64,000 nucleotides of DNA, from the NCBI GenBank assembly GCA_900618795.1, contig UYJD01000009.1:1320998-1384997 (forward strand). Direction: 5' to 3'. Shown here piece by piece: positions 44,914 to 56,259 of the stretch. The DNA comes from Cyanodermella asteris. Taxonomy: Eukaryota; Ascomycota; Lecanoromycetes; Ostropales; Stictidaceae. Within the stretch, counting starts at the first letter, position 1. Each line of letters opens with the position of its first letter. Position numbers and translations under genes: made by a program. The notes beneath the pieces were generated by a model. The model was not told the DNA's origin and made no database searches. It was given only the letters and a program-made list of their open reading frames with translations.

Positions 44914-45262
44914 CTAAGCTGAGTCGCTTCCAGCGCCCACGTCGGCTTGGTAATTTTCAGTCTCACGTCTGATGTCTTTGATAACGTTCTTGGATATGTT
45001 AGCCCCATCCCACGCCCCAGCATGAATGGAGAACTTACGGCCAAGGCTTCTGGGTTAACACCGTTCTCAATCATACTGACGCAGAGAGACAGTTGAGCTC
45101 GGTTCAGTCCCGTGTCCTGGATCTGTTAACATGTTTCGTTCCAGTCTCGCTCTATTCCTGTGGCTTGGCCGCAATACATACTAGCAAAACTGCGATTTCC
45201 TCGAGAAGATCTATCACCTCCTTTGCGGCCTGACGCTTATTCTTCTGTTCTTCGGTTGGCAT
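44914..45262 (-). CDS. MZT1: Mitotic-spindle organizing protein 1 (Mzt1)
   Basis: A 77-residue gamma-tubulin complex adaptor that links GCP proteins to microtubule-organising centres. It is split into three tiny exons, 45262..45182, 45116..45039 and 44988..44914 (81, 78 and 75 nt), so it is easily missed by ORF length. The spliced protein begins MPTEEQKNKRQAAKEVIDLL and continues EEIAVLLDTGLNRAQLSLCV, SMIENGVNPEALANVIKDIR and ends GAGSDSA; the core matches the Mozart1 family throughout. All junctions are phase 0 with donors GTATGT and GTAAGT. For intron 1 two acceptors six bases apart fit; the downstream one gives the canonical LL-DTGL spacing. It converges on the four-helix gene, 153 bp away. 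Confidence 0.93.
44989..45038 (-). other. Intron 2 of MZT1
   Basis: 50 bp, GTAAGT donor, GGCTAAC branch, CCAAG acceptor. Confidence 0.8.
45117..45181 (-). other. Intron 1 of MZT1
   Basis: 65 bp, GTATGT donor and CCAG acceptor. An upstream acceptor (AACAG) would shorten it by 6 bp and add Ile-Gln. Confidence 0.75.
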
Positions 45263-46303
45263 GTTGGCGCACCTGTGTGATCTGCACCCGATTTGATGCT
45301 TTGGATAGAGACTGACAGACCCTCGGTGCTGGGACTGTCGAAGCAGACGACAACAGAGTCGGGTTGAAGCTGAACGTGAAGCGCGAGTGTGGGGTCAGCC
45401 AATGAGGGCCGCCAACCGCGTCGCCGGACGCGCCTGTGCGCTCAAATCACGGCTGATCTTTTCACCTGTTGTGCCCATCGACTTCATGCGGCAGACCTCG
45501 TAAGTTCACATGCTGTATGGAAGCGATTGACGCATGCGACGCGACAGCCATCGCCGAATTGTGAGTCCTATAGGTTCCACATGCGAGGCATGTGCCGCAC
45601 GTTTTCCAATCAAATTTACCTTGGTTCCAGCGCTCGACTTCTCAGCTTGCCGCCGCGCTGGCAGTGGCGAAAAGCTTGTGGGTAGCCTTGCATGAGACCA
45701 GTCCTGAACTTAAAGCATCCCAATCTTCCAGAACATGCAGAAATCGCAGGTACTCTGCCTTGACCCCGCAAGGCCGTCTGAGCGACCTCCCAGGGACGTG
45801 CCTGTTCGTTGCCACGCGGCTAACCTGGAGAAGCCGCCACTCACGGCGCTCGACCGCCAACATGGCATCACTTCACCTCCATTCTCTTACTTCGCTTCGA
45901 AGCTGAACCTACTTCACTTCTCTCGGCAACAACGCGCTGAGGCGTTGGTGCTCCTCATCTGATCGCCACCGGTGCCGTTGCGTGCCGCACTATCCTGCCG
46001 TGGTAACACCAGCGCTAGCCACTCATGGCTGAAGCAATGCTCGATTAGAGGTAACCCTAGTCTCGACTTGGGTAATTTGAGCCATGTCTGTCTGTATAGA
46101 GTTCGGGCTAGACTTGACTCGCTCTATCTCAAGCACTCCAAGTCGGTGCAACATGGTCACCAGAACCTCGGAAGTGTTTGTGCACGGTAAAGTAAGACCT
46201 ATATAACATGTTCTGAGATCTGTCGATTGTCAAAGCCTAAATTGCATCCCTCGTCGTCCTCCCTTACTCCCTTTGTCTTGCGCTCATTCGGTGCATTTGT
46301 ACG
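45263..46303. promoter_or_regulatory. Divergent upstream region, MZT1 / MFS permease
   Basis: About 1 kb. Frames at 45389..45685 and 45592..45906 have no supporting features. No TATA box was recognised. Confidence 0.35.
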
Positions 46304-47883
46304 ATGGTGTCTGAAAAGGATCTCGACGTCGTAAGCCACACGAACAACGCCTTCGACAAGGAACCCATTGTCGAAGAGGCAGCTGCTTCCCCCTCCGAAA
46401 ATGGCGATTTCGATCCGAAAGAGGTCAGCACGATTCTGAGGAAGATTGACCTCCGACTCCTGCCAGTGCTCACCCTTCTCTACCTCATGTCCTTCATCGA
46501 CCGCTCCAACATTGGCAATGCGCGCACCGCCGGCATGAACGACACGCTCAAGCTGACCGGCGAGCAATACAACCTGGCTCTGACCATCTTCTTCTTCCCG
46601 TATGCCCTATTTGAGGTTCCCAGCAATGTCGTCCTCAAGATCGTCCGCCCGAGCGTTTGGCTCCCGATTCTTGTCGTGTCGTGGGGCACTGTCATGACCT
46701 TGACGGGTATTGTTCGTGATTACCGCGGACTGTACGCTGCACGGTTCTTCCTTGGCTTTACCGAAGCTGGATTATTCCCTGCTGCATCCTGGATTCTGAC
46801 CGTCTGGTATTGCCGTCACGAGATGCAGAAACGCATGGCTTGCTTTTACTGTGCTGCGACATTGGCCGGTGCTTTCTCTGGTCTGTTGGCGTTCGCCATC
46901 CAAAACATGCAAGGGGTGGGTGGCCTGGAAGGATGGAGATGGTGAGTCAAGCACCAAAATTGGTATATAGCACAGCTGACTTTTTCAGGATCTTCATTTT
47001 GGAAGGCCTTGTCACAGTTATCCTTGGCATTGTCCTTCCGTTCGTGCTCATCGACTCCCCTGAAAAAGCACACTTTCTTTCCACCCGCGAGCGCGAGGTC
47101 CTCATTCGACGGCTAAAGCTTGACTACAATATCGGCGGAGCCGACAAGACGCCTTTTGCATGGAGATACGTCCGCCAAGCTCTGACTGACTGGAAGATCT
47201 ACGCCTCCGTCGTCGTATTCTGGGGCAACACCATCGCCGGGTACGGCTTCATCTTCGGCCTTCCAAACACAATCAAGGAGCTCGGCTACACCGCCTCAAA
47301 TGCGCAACTACTGACCATTCCGGTCTACGTGACCGCCCTGCTCAGCGTCATGCTCACCGCATACGTCTCCGACAAGTACAAGCGCCGCTGCGAGCCCATC
47401 ATCTACCCGTACATGCTCGCCGCCGCCGGTTTCATCATCACCATGGTGCTGCCCAAGAACAAGTGGCCTGGCGCTCGCTATGCGATGCTCTTCGCCATTG
47501 CTGCTGGTCTGTACCCCGCTCTCTGCGGCATCGTATCATGGAACGCCAACAATCTTGCTGGCAGCTGGAAGAGGAGTATCGGTATCGCCGCTCAGATAAC
47601 GCTGGGTAATTTGGGAGGCGCCGTGGGGTCGAACATCTATATTACGAGGGAGAGCCCGAACTACTGGACCGGCTATGGTGTTAGTCTGGCGGTCTTGATT
47701 GCTGCGATTCTCTCTGGATATGCTTTGCAGTTTGGCTTGAAGAGGGCGAATAAGAAGAGGGATGCGATGAGCTCGGAGGAGGTTCATGCAAAGTATACGC
47801 CGGAGCAGCTGGCCGACATGGGCGATAAGAGCCGTTATTTAGATACACCTTGTGAGGAAGGCTGTTCCCTGAATGAGACATGA
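46304..47883 (+). CDS. MFS transporter, anion:cation symporter (Dal5-like)
   Basis: Plasma-membrane permease of the major facilitator superfamily; the pattern fits the fungal allantoate/nicotinate/pantothenate permease group. Exons 46304..46941 and 46989..47883 (47-bp intron, GTGAGT...TTTCAG) give 510 residues with about 12 helices. Typical pieces are LRKIDLRLLPVLTLLYLMSFIDRSNIGNA in helix 1, FFFPYALFEVPSNVVLKIVRPSVWLP, RFFLGFTEAGLFPA, and EGWRWIFILEG across the splice. The loop between helices 6 and 7 contains the usual REREVLIRRL. Substrate cannot be told from sequence. No catabolic gene is adjacent. Confidence 0.93.
46942..46988 (+). other. Intron of the MFS gene
   Basis: 47 bp, GTGAGT donor, GCTGAC branch, TTTTTCAG acceptor; the join restores the invariant GWRWIFILEG. 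Confidence 0.85.
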
Positions 47884-48182
47884 TTTGTTATTGGACCTTT
47901 CGTCTTTGCGTGCCAGTATGCCTGTACCCATATGATGACCCATGATACTTGTCCAACAATATCAAGATGCAAGTTGCATACTGCGAAACGCCTTGGAACC
48001 GAGAGCCTGCTTTGCAAAGCGATCTTTATGATAAAATGGCATCGATCCTGTTCCATGCCATGAGTCTTGTACGCCAATCGCACTCGGTCCCGACCAAAGC
48101 TGTCCCCTCAGTGTCACAACCATCTGTAGCAAACGTGAAAGTACACATGCACGAGAAGCTGGTACAAAGCGAACGATGAAAG

Positions 48183-49253
48183 TCACCTCGCATTTTCAGC
48201 ACTAAGCTCAGCTATCAAGCCCCCCACATCCCTCTTCTTCGCATCCGTCTCCAAGGCCTCCTTCAGCAACCCATCCAACTCCTTGGCCTTCCTAACCCCC
48301 AACTCCACCCCCTCCAAAAGCCTCAACGCATCCACGGGCACCCCACCCATCTTCGCAACCTGACAGACCTCTCCGCCCTTGTTCGCCGTAACCACCACCT
48401 GGCCCGTCGCACACGCCCCCTCCACCCTCGTCCCATCCACCAGCACGACCTGCTCGGCCAGGTCCTCCCCGTCGAAATAATCCAACGTCACGCACAACGG
48501 CGTGTGCAACATGGAAAGCGGCACGGGGGTGCGTTCCGCGAGAGGGTGGACGGTGACCTTTTCGCCGTGGACGGAGACGTCGGGCCGCCGGAAGTGGTGC
48601 AGGGCGGCGACGGTGGCGAGGCACGAGGCGTCGAGCAGGCCGCCGTCGGAGCTGAGGATGTGGACGTCGGCGCGGATGCTGAAGCAGGATTGGCCGGCGA
48701 GGATGCAGAGCGATTCGGTGTCGAGGGCGCGGGAGCGGCGGATGGCCTTTTCGAGGAGGTGGGCGAGGAGGGTTTCGGTTTCGTTTTGACTAAAGGGCGT
48801 GAAGTTAGATCGGGGTAAATGAAGGGAGAAATTTTATTTGACCGAATAACACGATTGGTAGGATTCGACAAAAAGTCGTACGGTATGTATAGGAGAAGGG
48901 GATTTGGAAATTACCGGCCGCCGGATTCGAATGCTGGCGATGCCATTGGTGATAGTTCTGTGAGGATCTGAAAGACGCCGTCGAACTTGCGTTCGGGTAG
49001 GGGTGCTGTGACTTCGCATGATATTCGTGTCATGACCCTGCAGATGTTGTTGAGCCAAGTAACATATAATCGTTTCCCCCGGAACATACTTTGTCTTTCC
49101 CAACGTGACTGTGACCACCCCGAACTCATCGCCAAACTCAATGTTGATCTTTCTGAAATCATCAAAACCACGGCCATCGAGCCTCAGGCCCTCACCGAGA
49201 GCCCTGTACAAGAAAGCGCGCTCGTTGACAGATGGTTCGACTTCTCGTGGCAT
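48183..49253 (-). CDS. RRP45: Exosome complex subunit Rrp45 (EXOSC9)
   Basis: RNase PH-like ring subunit of the RNA exosome, which processes rRNA and degrades RNA 3' to 5'. Exons 49253..49090, 49037..48915 and 48789..48183 (introns 52 and 125 bp) give 297 residues. Joined sequence begins MPREVEPSVNERAFLYRALG, then LRLDGRGFDDFRKINIEFGD, TVTLGKTKVMTRISCEVTAP, and PMASPAFESGGRQNETETLL. This follows human EXOSC9 closely, including RALDTESLCILAGQ and FRRPDVSVHGE. Start at 49253 is the family start; a longer frame upstream lacks ATG. It converges on the MFS gene and shares a 440-bp divergent promoter with ADE12. Secure. Confidence 0.94.
48790..48914 (-). other. Intron 2 of RRP45
   Basis: 125 bp, GTAATT donor (weaker) and CTTTAG acceptor, phase 2; the join restores an Arg codon. 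Confidence 0.75.
49038..49089 (-). other. Intron 1 of RRP45
   Basis: 52 bp, GTATGT donor and CTGCAG acceptor, phase 2; restores Lys in LGKTKVMTR. Confidence 0.8.
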
Positions 49254-49694
49254 CTTGTCGGATCCTGAACACCTCAATCTCTGTCTTTGACTATTTTCTC
49301 AACCTCGATCTCATTGTCGAATTCAAACAAGCTCGTTGAATTATTTCCTATTCTGGCGCAGTCGAGTTTGCTGCATCGGGGAGCAGCTCCGGGTGGGTCG
49401 ATTGCTCGATCCGCGGGATCGACCGCGTGCTTTCAGTTGACTCGGGGGGATCTGCGAGCCGTTGAACTGAGTGATGTCCCGCAACTCCGTCATCGGTCCG
49501 TTGACGCATTTTTTGCACCCCGCGAAAACAAACCGGCCACCATGCACTTAACAAACTCTATGACATTGCGAATGAACAATAGCCCCACTTTGATCCTTTC
49601 GACGTGGAAATGCTAGATCTATAGAGGTTGCAACGTCTACCTTCTCGTTTTCCAGAATCTAGCCATTGGCCATCGACGACCTACAGACCCCATC
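49254..49694. promoter_or_regulatory. Divergent promoter region, RRP45 / ADE12
   Basis: 440 bp between opposed starts; no clear TATA box or operator seen. Confidence 0.4.
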
Positions 49695-51053
49695 ATGGCT
49701 AAGCAATCACCAAATATCACCATTGTCCTCGGCGCGCAATTTGGCGACGAGGGCAAGGGGAAGCTCACAGACATCCTCGCCAACAATGCCCAGCTATGCG
49801 CTCGCGCTGCGGGTGGTAACAATGCAGGCCACACCATCGTGGCCAATGGGAAGAAGTACGACTTCCACATCCTACCATCCGGTCTCATCAACCCGACCTG
49901 CATCAATTTGATCGGCACTGGCTGCGTGGTGCACCTTCCCAGCTTCTTCAACGAGCTGGAGCAGCTCGCAGCCAAGGATCTCGACACGAGCAATCGCATC
50001 TTCATTAGCGATGCGGCGCACGTTGTGTTCGACTTGCACCAACTCGTCGACGGACTCGAGGAGGAGAACCTGGGCAGTAGCAAGGTTGGAACGACGAAGA
50101 AGGGTATCGGCCCATGCTATGCGACCAAGGCGGCGAGGACGGGCATCCGAGTTGGGGAGTTGGTCAATGACAAGGAGTCAGCGGACAAGAGGTTACGCGC
50201 GCTGGCACGATCGTGGGGCAACCAGTACGGAGAGCTGCTCCTGTCGCGGTACAACGTCGAGGATGAGATCAAGAGGATGGATGCCATCCGGGACAGACTC
50301 GTGCAGGGAAAGTTCGTTCGAGATGCGGTGGAGTGGTTCTCCGAAGAGCAGGACTCGGGTAAGGCGATATTGATCGAGGGTGCCAATGCGCTGCTGCTCG
50401 ACATCAACTACGGCACGTACCCGTTTGTCACCAGCTCGGAAACCGGTCTTGCAGGCTGCTTCTCCGGGTTGGGCGGGCTGAGACGAAGCGCAATCAAAGA
50501 GGTCATTGGCGTGGTCAAGGCATACAGCACGAGAGTCGGCATGGGCCCATTCCCAACCGAACAACTTGAGGCAGACGGCAAAACAGAAAACGAAGTCGGA
50601 CGCACACTGCAGGAGAGAGGCGCGGAGTTTGGTGTGACAACCGGACGAAGAAGAAGGTGTGGCTGGCTCGACGCGGTGCAGCTCCGGCATAGCAAGCGCA
50701 TCAACGACTACGATGCCATCAACCTGACAAAACTGGATGTCCTAGACAGCTTTGACGAGATCAAGGTTGGGGTGGCATACCACATTGTGCACCGTGAGAC
50801 TGGGGACCGCATCAGGACGCTGAAGAGTTTCCCGAGTGCTGTACAGATTCTTGACGGCACAAGTCCAGAAGGAAACTTGGAGGTCGAATACAAAACATTC
50901 AAGGGGTGGAAAAGGAGCACCGAGGGAGTCAAAAGCTGGGACAAACTGCCCAAGGAGGCTCAAGACTATGTCAACTGGATAGGAGAGGACATTGGTGTCC
51001 CCGTTCGGTATATCGGCACAGGGCCGAAGAGGGAAGACATGATCTCGCGATGA
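49695..51053 (+). CDS. ADE12: Adenylosuccinate synthetase
   Basis: Couples GTP hydrolysis to the joining of IMP and aspartate, the first step from IMP to AMP. Single exon, 452 residues. The N-terminal [14 protein letters not shown] holds the catalytic Asp, and GGNNAGHTI the catalytic His. [21 protein letters not shown] and [13 protein letters not shown] are the IMP and aspartate-loop blocks, and [12 protein letters not shown] closes the protein. One block is less typical: [20 protein letters not shown], where related enzymes usually have T/N followed by GGVFTGL. The C-terminal third is slightly longer than in yeast (433). Cytosolic. Secure despite those deviations. Confidence 0.96.
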   Translation: MAKQSPNITIVLGAQFGDEGKGKLTDILANNAQLCARAAGGNNAGHTIVANGKKYDFHILPSGLINPTCINLIGTGCVVHLPSFFNELEQLAAKDLDTSNRIFISDAAHVVFDLHQLVDGLEEENLGSSKVGTTKKGIGPCYATKAARTGIRVGELVNDKESADKRLRALARSWGNQYGELLLSRYNVEDEIKRMDAIRDRLVQGKFVRDAVEWFSEEQDSGKAILIEGANALLLDINYGTYPFVTSSETGLAGCFSGLGGLRRSAIKEVIGVVKAYSTRVGMGPFPTEQLEADGKTENEVGRTLQERGAEFGVTTGRRRRCGWLDAVQLRHSKRINDYDAINLTKLDVLDSFDEIKVGVAYHIVHRETGDRIRTLKSFPSAVQILDGTSPEGNLEVEYKTFKGWKRSTEGVKSWDKLPKEAQDYVNWIGEDIGVPVRYIGTGPKREDMISR

Positions 51054-54000
51054 AGAGCAGGAAGCAATCTGCAGAACAGGAACCTGAAGCAATAATGGTT
51101 CCCTGCATCTCAAGCACTCGGTGTTCTTTGCAAGAGATGCATTTTACTTCGATCAGCATGAACCGAGGTGACCTTCCTGCGCAAGGGCCGATGATTCGTT
51201 GCTTAGCTTCTGGAATTTGCCGCTGATCAGCTCGGCAGCTGTCAACCAGCGTCGATCGACCGGGCGGCTCAAGTGTGTATACTTCATCAAAATTATCAAG
51301 TAGAGTTCGGATCAGGAGATATCGCATGAATGTGTGCGTATGCAGCTCATGGACAGGGTAGCCATGCGATGATTCGGTGTTCTTGCGATAATCCGTGCAT
51401 GAGACTGTAGCCGCCCGCATTGTCGCGCTCATGCCAGCAATTGCAGGCAGTATTTCGGTCGTAGAACTTTCAGACGGCAATGTCACCGGAGCGGCAATCT
51501 GGACATAGCAGGTCAATTACATGGAAGTTCTAGCATTAATCGCGGAAGCGCCTGCTAGTGTACTTTGATTGTGTTGACCAATAATTCATTGGATGCCGTT
51601 GACGCAGAGCGTTCTCCTGGCTTCGAGGCTTCGTCGTGCGTTTCAGCCCTTACTCGACCTGGATCGATGGTACTGCTCCAAGGCCAAGACAACGTATCTC
51701 TACTGTATGCTGAATGATTTGATTGTCTTCGATTGTGAAGAACGACGTCGAGGAAACGCTTGTGCGACTGGATGTTCCTGTTCCTGTTCCTGTCGTTCGT
51801 GGGTCAGCGACTCGGCGGCCGCCCGCAGTCTATTTTTGCACCTCCTTCTTCAGCAGGGATAATAAACTATGGGGCCACTTGGGGTCTCTGTGAGGGGCCA
51901 AAGCCGACTGCGGGCTGCGGCCATCCTTGGCTCGTTAGAGTTCGTCATTTTCGTGTCACACGTGGGATTTTGCGCCTCCATCACAATGATAGCTTGTTGA
52001 CAAGGTGTATCTAGGCAAACTAGGCAGGAACAACCTGGATTACCTTCCTAGGCACGCCGTACAGGGCAGTGTCCAAAATTCTCACTACTTGCTACGTGCT
52101 ATCGAACGGAGAGCTGGGTTGTACTGCACTGTAGGGCTGGCAGTTGATGGGCCTCTATGCTGGTCCGCTGGCCCCTGGGCCAAGGGACAGAGACCCGGTT
52201 CTGATGATCACGGATCTAGCCGGAAAGGTGTTTAGCAGCAGAAGAGCTTCTAATTGAGTCCAAATTCTCGCAGCTCGCTTCGCCTCTGGAGAACTCGATG
52301 GATCGGATTGCGTGTTGTTGACTTCGAAGAGGTGGATGTTCGGCATCGGCTTTGTTCGGTGATCAGGAAAGCACATCGTGGGCCTCAATATCGATCTCCA
52401 GCTGCTGTGGATCGTCTCCTTTATTGTTGCGTTACAATCACTCCGCCGGCTGATCCGACGTGCGCGCTTGCATTGGCCACTGCGGCCATGTGTTTTCTGG
52501 TGGAGCAGTTGCCACGCGAAACCCAGAGGCTCGCCCGGGCCCCTCTGTCAGCTTGTCGGTGCTGACGGCTCGTGGCTCGACGCATGCTAAAAGGAGGTAT
52601 TCTTACACGAGTATAACCTCAAAAGAAGGTGCTTGTCGAGCACGTCTGACACATGTCGAGGCCAGTCTTGTGACCAACACTGCTTGCTGCATCTGGACGT
52701 GGGCCATCTGGCTTAGGACGCGACAGTGACCGCAGCTGTGACTTGCATTGCGTCTGTTATGTCGCACATGGTGAAACACGGGCGCATATATCAGATCGCG
52801 TTGGGCTACTGATCTGTCAACCGCACCGCTTGAGTGGGGAACGTATAGCGATGCCAGTCGTATACCGAGTCCTGCTCGTGTAGGTGGATGCCGACGGCGG
52901 AGAATATCTGATGCGCAGCAAACTGATGCCGAAGGCTTCGAGAGTTTTCACCTCTCGTCGACAACGCCTCGTGCAAGCGCAGACAGTGTCACGAGATTTG
53001 GGGCGGTAGATGCACGACATATTGTATTATCAATCGGCGCAATTATGGCGACTGCTGACGGGCTGCAATGGGTCCAGAGATGGATTCTGGCTCGGGTCAA
53101 GGCGTATACTTCGGGACGATGGTGTACTCGACAAAAGCGCCAAAACTGGTGGAGAGCCGTGACGCCGCGCGGAGCTGGGAGCTGATCAGGGGATGGCAGG
53201 ACAGCCAAAGCCAAGGAGTGGCAGAGTGTGTCAGCAGCAGAGCAGGGAGTTTGACTTGTTTGAGAGCTCCAGAATTGGGTGTCGAGTTCCTTGCCGGCGC
53301 CGTTGATTCGCCCAAGTCTCCGCCACCACGACTCCAGCAGCGATGCAACCTCGCCCTCACTCCTTGCTGCGACTCTGTTCGTGCACGCGGCGCATCTTAC
53401 ACCTCATCAGCAAGGCTGGCCTTGCGCGTTCACTTCTTTGCTCAGCATCATCGCCTTTCTTTCCCGTCCCTGGGCGCAGTCGGCTAGACGACTCGGCTCC
53501 TCTTGGGAATTCTTCGCTTCTAAACACTGCCCGCTTCTTGTCGACGCCTGCTTTCTCGAGCCTGGGGCTACTTTTCTTTGACGACGCCGATCTTTTTACC
53601 TTCTTTCGCATTGTCTGCATTCACGCAACCACGGCTTTGACTGCCTCTTCATCGCCTGCTTCCGCGACCTGAAAGCGGCCCGGTGTGGTGACTGATCAAA
53701 CGGGCCCACGTCCACGCAGCCACGGTGCCACTCAGCACCACCTTGCGGCCTCACCTTACTCCCGACCTGTCAGCGTCGCCATCGCTGCTCGTTCGAGGTC
53801 TCTTCTCAGCACGGCCCGTGGGAGTCTGGCCTTACCGTTCTTTTCCTGGCTCTCATTCATCCCCTCTATTCTCTAACACCTTTTGCTTAGGAGGGTCTAT
53901 GCACGGCCGACCCACTGCTGCTTCGCCCTCCACCTTTCAGCCTTGAGCGTCGACTCTTTACCCTTTTCACCTTTCTTCGCCTCTCTCCGACGATCTCTTT

Positions 54001-54231
54001 TCTTGTTACTCCCTCTCGCTTTGGCCCGGGCACAGGGTTGGAACGAGCTTCAGCGATCTTGCCATCACCTGGCTTTTGCTATTCAGCCTTCACGACTGTC
54101 GCTTCCATCTATCTGGTTATTGCCTACAGCCTATCATTTCGCCATTATCTTTGGAGGATTCTCGCTGGCGAGGAACTCGGATACTCTTTTACAAGTTGGA
54201 TATACCCCATTACTCGATTATCTCCGGCAAC
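51054..54231. other. Gene-poor 3.2-kb region
   Basis: No gene could be supported on either strand; frames are short and lack domains. From about 53300 the plus strand becomes C/T-rich and probably forms the promoter and long leader of the gene at 54232. ATG-initiated upstream frames include 53343..53672 and a 15-codon one at 53899..53946. Confidence 0.4.
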
Positions 54232-56259
54232 ATGGAGAGGATGTCAGGAATTGCGTGTGCCGGTGCACAGGGCCTGAGGAGGATTACTGAATGGACACAG
54301 GAGGAAGTTGCAGCAACACGGCAACGATTTGGAGGACATGATGGCGAATTGAGACCCCGGAAGAGAGCGAGGAGGGATGGTCTGGACGGGGGAAGGAGGA
54401 AGCAACGAGCAGCCAACTCTCCTCGATTCTTCCCGGAACCGACGGCGACTACCCAGCACGTTGACGACCTGCCTTTTAGTCAACCCACAGCTGCACCAAC
54501 AGACATGGTCCGTCGGCAAGTCGCCCTGGCTCTCGACACATCTGAACAAGCACCGTCCAAACCTGTTACAACCAGCGTGGTCTTCGACCAGAGCGATGGA
54601 CCAAGCTTGGCTAGCTCTCAGCGAGTAGCTGTTCCTACTGCCGTGGCATCAGTTGCTTCGAACCCATCGACAGTAGTTGTCACCGCATCTCCCTCTCCTT
54701 CGGCCGCTCCAAGCTCAGGAATGAGTGTCACCACAGAGGCTATCATTATCTCCTGCTCGATTGCGGGCACTCTCGTCATTGTCACCTTAATAACTCTCCT
54801 CAGCATCTGCTATCGTCGGCGGAAGAGGCGGCAGAACCCCGACGTGCCTCTCGGGGGCATGCCACGACGGATGCAGTCGTCATCTACCATGCGGTCCGAC
54901 GGATGGCAATCCGAATCTTCGGAACCCGAAAAACAAGCTCTCATTATATCTCAAGCCCGCTCTCGGTCAGTCTCTCCCGCTTCCCGAGGTCCTTCGCCAA
55001 CCGGACCTCTCCATGCGCAACAACGCTCGCTTGGCGGCTACAAGCCTTTCATGGACACGATTCCCGAATCACAACCACCTTCACCAACAAGCGTCTACAC
55101 CAAGAAGTCTCCTCCGCAACCTACAGTACCTGGCCAGCTTCAATTGGAGCTTACATCAGTGCCACTTAATGACTCAATGCACTCACCACTCAAGCCTCGA
55201 CCACTACGCCTTCGTCAAGGTGTCGAAGGCTCTAATAACTCGACCTTGCTTCCGAGTCCTAAGAACTTGTTTCAATCTGTTCGTTTACCATTCATGAGTG
55301 GAGCTTCCCACAACAGGAGAAGCTCGACTGGCCAGTCAATGGCCTCATCACACGATGAAGAACGCGGAATGCCTAATAACAGGCGCACCATGGAATCGGA
55401 GACGCTCCCCGCCCAATCTGGTGCATACAGAGACTCCTTTTGGAGCGTTGCCGCAAGCAGCATCTGGAAAACCAAGGGCTTGCAATCTACCTACGGCGAC
55501 AGCGTCTACGGCGCATCCGGCCTTCGACACACCCGGACGACGAGCAGTAGCTCAGGAGGTCACTCCAGAACTGCGTCCAGCGGTCTTGGCGTCACCACTG
55601 ACGCGGCCGGTCCCATTCCCGGCCGGGCACGAAGCCGCTCCAGCGTCTACAGTCAGGCTCACCGCTCTGAAGCTTTGATCCCTGCTCTGCCACCAATGCC
55701 AACCCAATATGAAGTCGAGCAGAGAACCGCCGGTCACAAGTCTGGTCCGGCGAACCAATCCGTCGCAACATTCGACAGTCAAGCCTCAGGTCCGCCCGAG
55801 CCCTTCGAGATGCGCAACCGCCTTCACAGCGTCGACTTCTGGGCACGCGAAGAACGCGACATGCGGCTCGGTACCTTCGCGCCCGCGGAGCTCGAAGGCA
55901 GCAGTGGCCACCCAACTCCGATCATGGAGATTCCCACACCTTCCGAGATGGACACGCCGCGCGACTCCCGGGGCATGGTCATCGGCGCCGCACTCGCCAG
56001 CACACCGCGCAGCAGCAACCCATACTTCGCCGGCGCGGTGCAGGGCGGTTACAGCGTAGCGGTGCAAGGTGGAGACGGCCCGGTTCGGCAGAGCACATTG
56101 ATGCCTGATGGATACAGCCACGAGATATCGGATGAAGGACGAAGGCTTTGGAGTAGGGGACGCAGCAGGGATAGGAGCAGGAGTAAGGAGCGAAACAGCT
56201 CAAGCACAGTTGCGACTGTGTTCAAGCACCATCCTGGAGAGAAGATGGTGATGATTTGA
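54232..56259 (+). CDS. Single-pass Ser-rich membrane protein
   Basis: 675 residues from ATG 54232 (ATG 54241 is also possible). No signal peptide is seen at this start. One strong membrane helix at about 169-193 (AIIISCSIAGTLVIVTLITLL) is followed by the basic stop YRRRKRR. The segment before it (about 85-165) is Ser/Thr/Ala/Val/Pro-rich as in glycosylated fungal ectodomains; the cytosolic 480 residues are disordered and Ser/Pro-rich, ending in an Arg/Ser-dipeptide stretch (SRGRSRDRSRSKERNSSS). The layout recalls fungal Mid2/Wsc-type or Axl2-like surface proteins, but no Cys-rich domain is present and I name no family. The basic residues 40-60 fit badly with an ectodomain, so the true start may be an unseen upstream exon or an internal ATG. 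Confidence 0.7.
   Translation: MERMSGIACAGAQGLRRITEWTQEEVAATRQRFGGHDGELRPRKRARRDGLDGGRRKQRAANSPRFFPEPTATTQHVDDLPFSQPTAAPTDMVRRQVALALDTSEQAPSKPVTTSVVFDQSDGPSLASSQRVAVPTAVASVASNPSTVVVTASPSPSAAPSSGMSVTTEAIIISCSIAGTLVIVTLITLLSICYRRRKRRQNPDVPLGGMPRRMQSSSTMRSDGWQSESSEPEKQALIISQARSRSVSPASRGPSPTGPLHAQQRSLGGYKPFMDTIPESQPPSPTSVYTKKSPPQPTVPGQLQLELTSVPLNDSMHSPLKPRPLRLRQGVEGSNNSTLLPSPKNLFQSVRLPFMSGASHNRRSSTGQSMASSHDEERGMPNNRRTMESETLPAQSGAYRDSFWSVAASSIWKTKGLQSTYGDSVYGASGLRHTRTTSSSSGGHSRTASSGLGVTTDAAGPIPGRARSRSSVYSQAHRSEALIPALPPMPTQYEVEQRTAGHKSGPANQSVATFDSQASGPPEPFEMRNRLHSVDFWAREERDMRLGTFAPAELEGSSGHPTPIMEIPTPSEMDTPRDSRGMVIGAALASTPRSSNPYFAGAVQGGYSVAVQGGDGPVRQSTLMPDGYSHEISDEGRRLWSRGRSRDRSRSKERNSSSTVATVFKHHPGEKMVMI

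Noticed and set aside
51054-54231. Transposon or virus-like remnant in the gene-poor stretch
   Set aside because: No transposase, reverse transcriptase or integrase motif, no long terminal or inverted repeats recognised.
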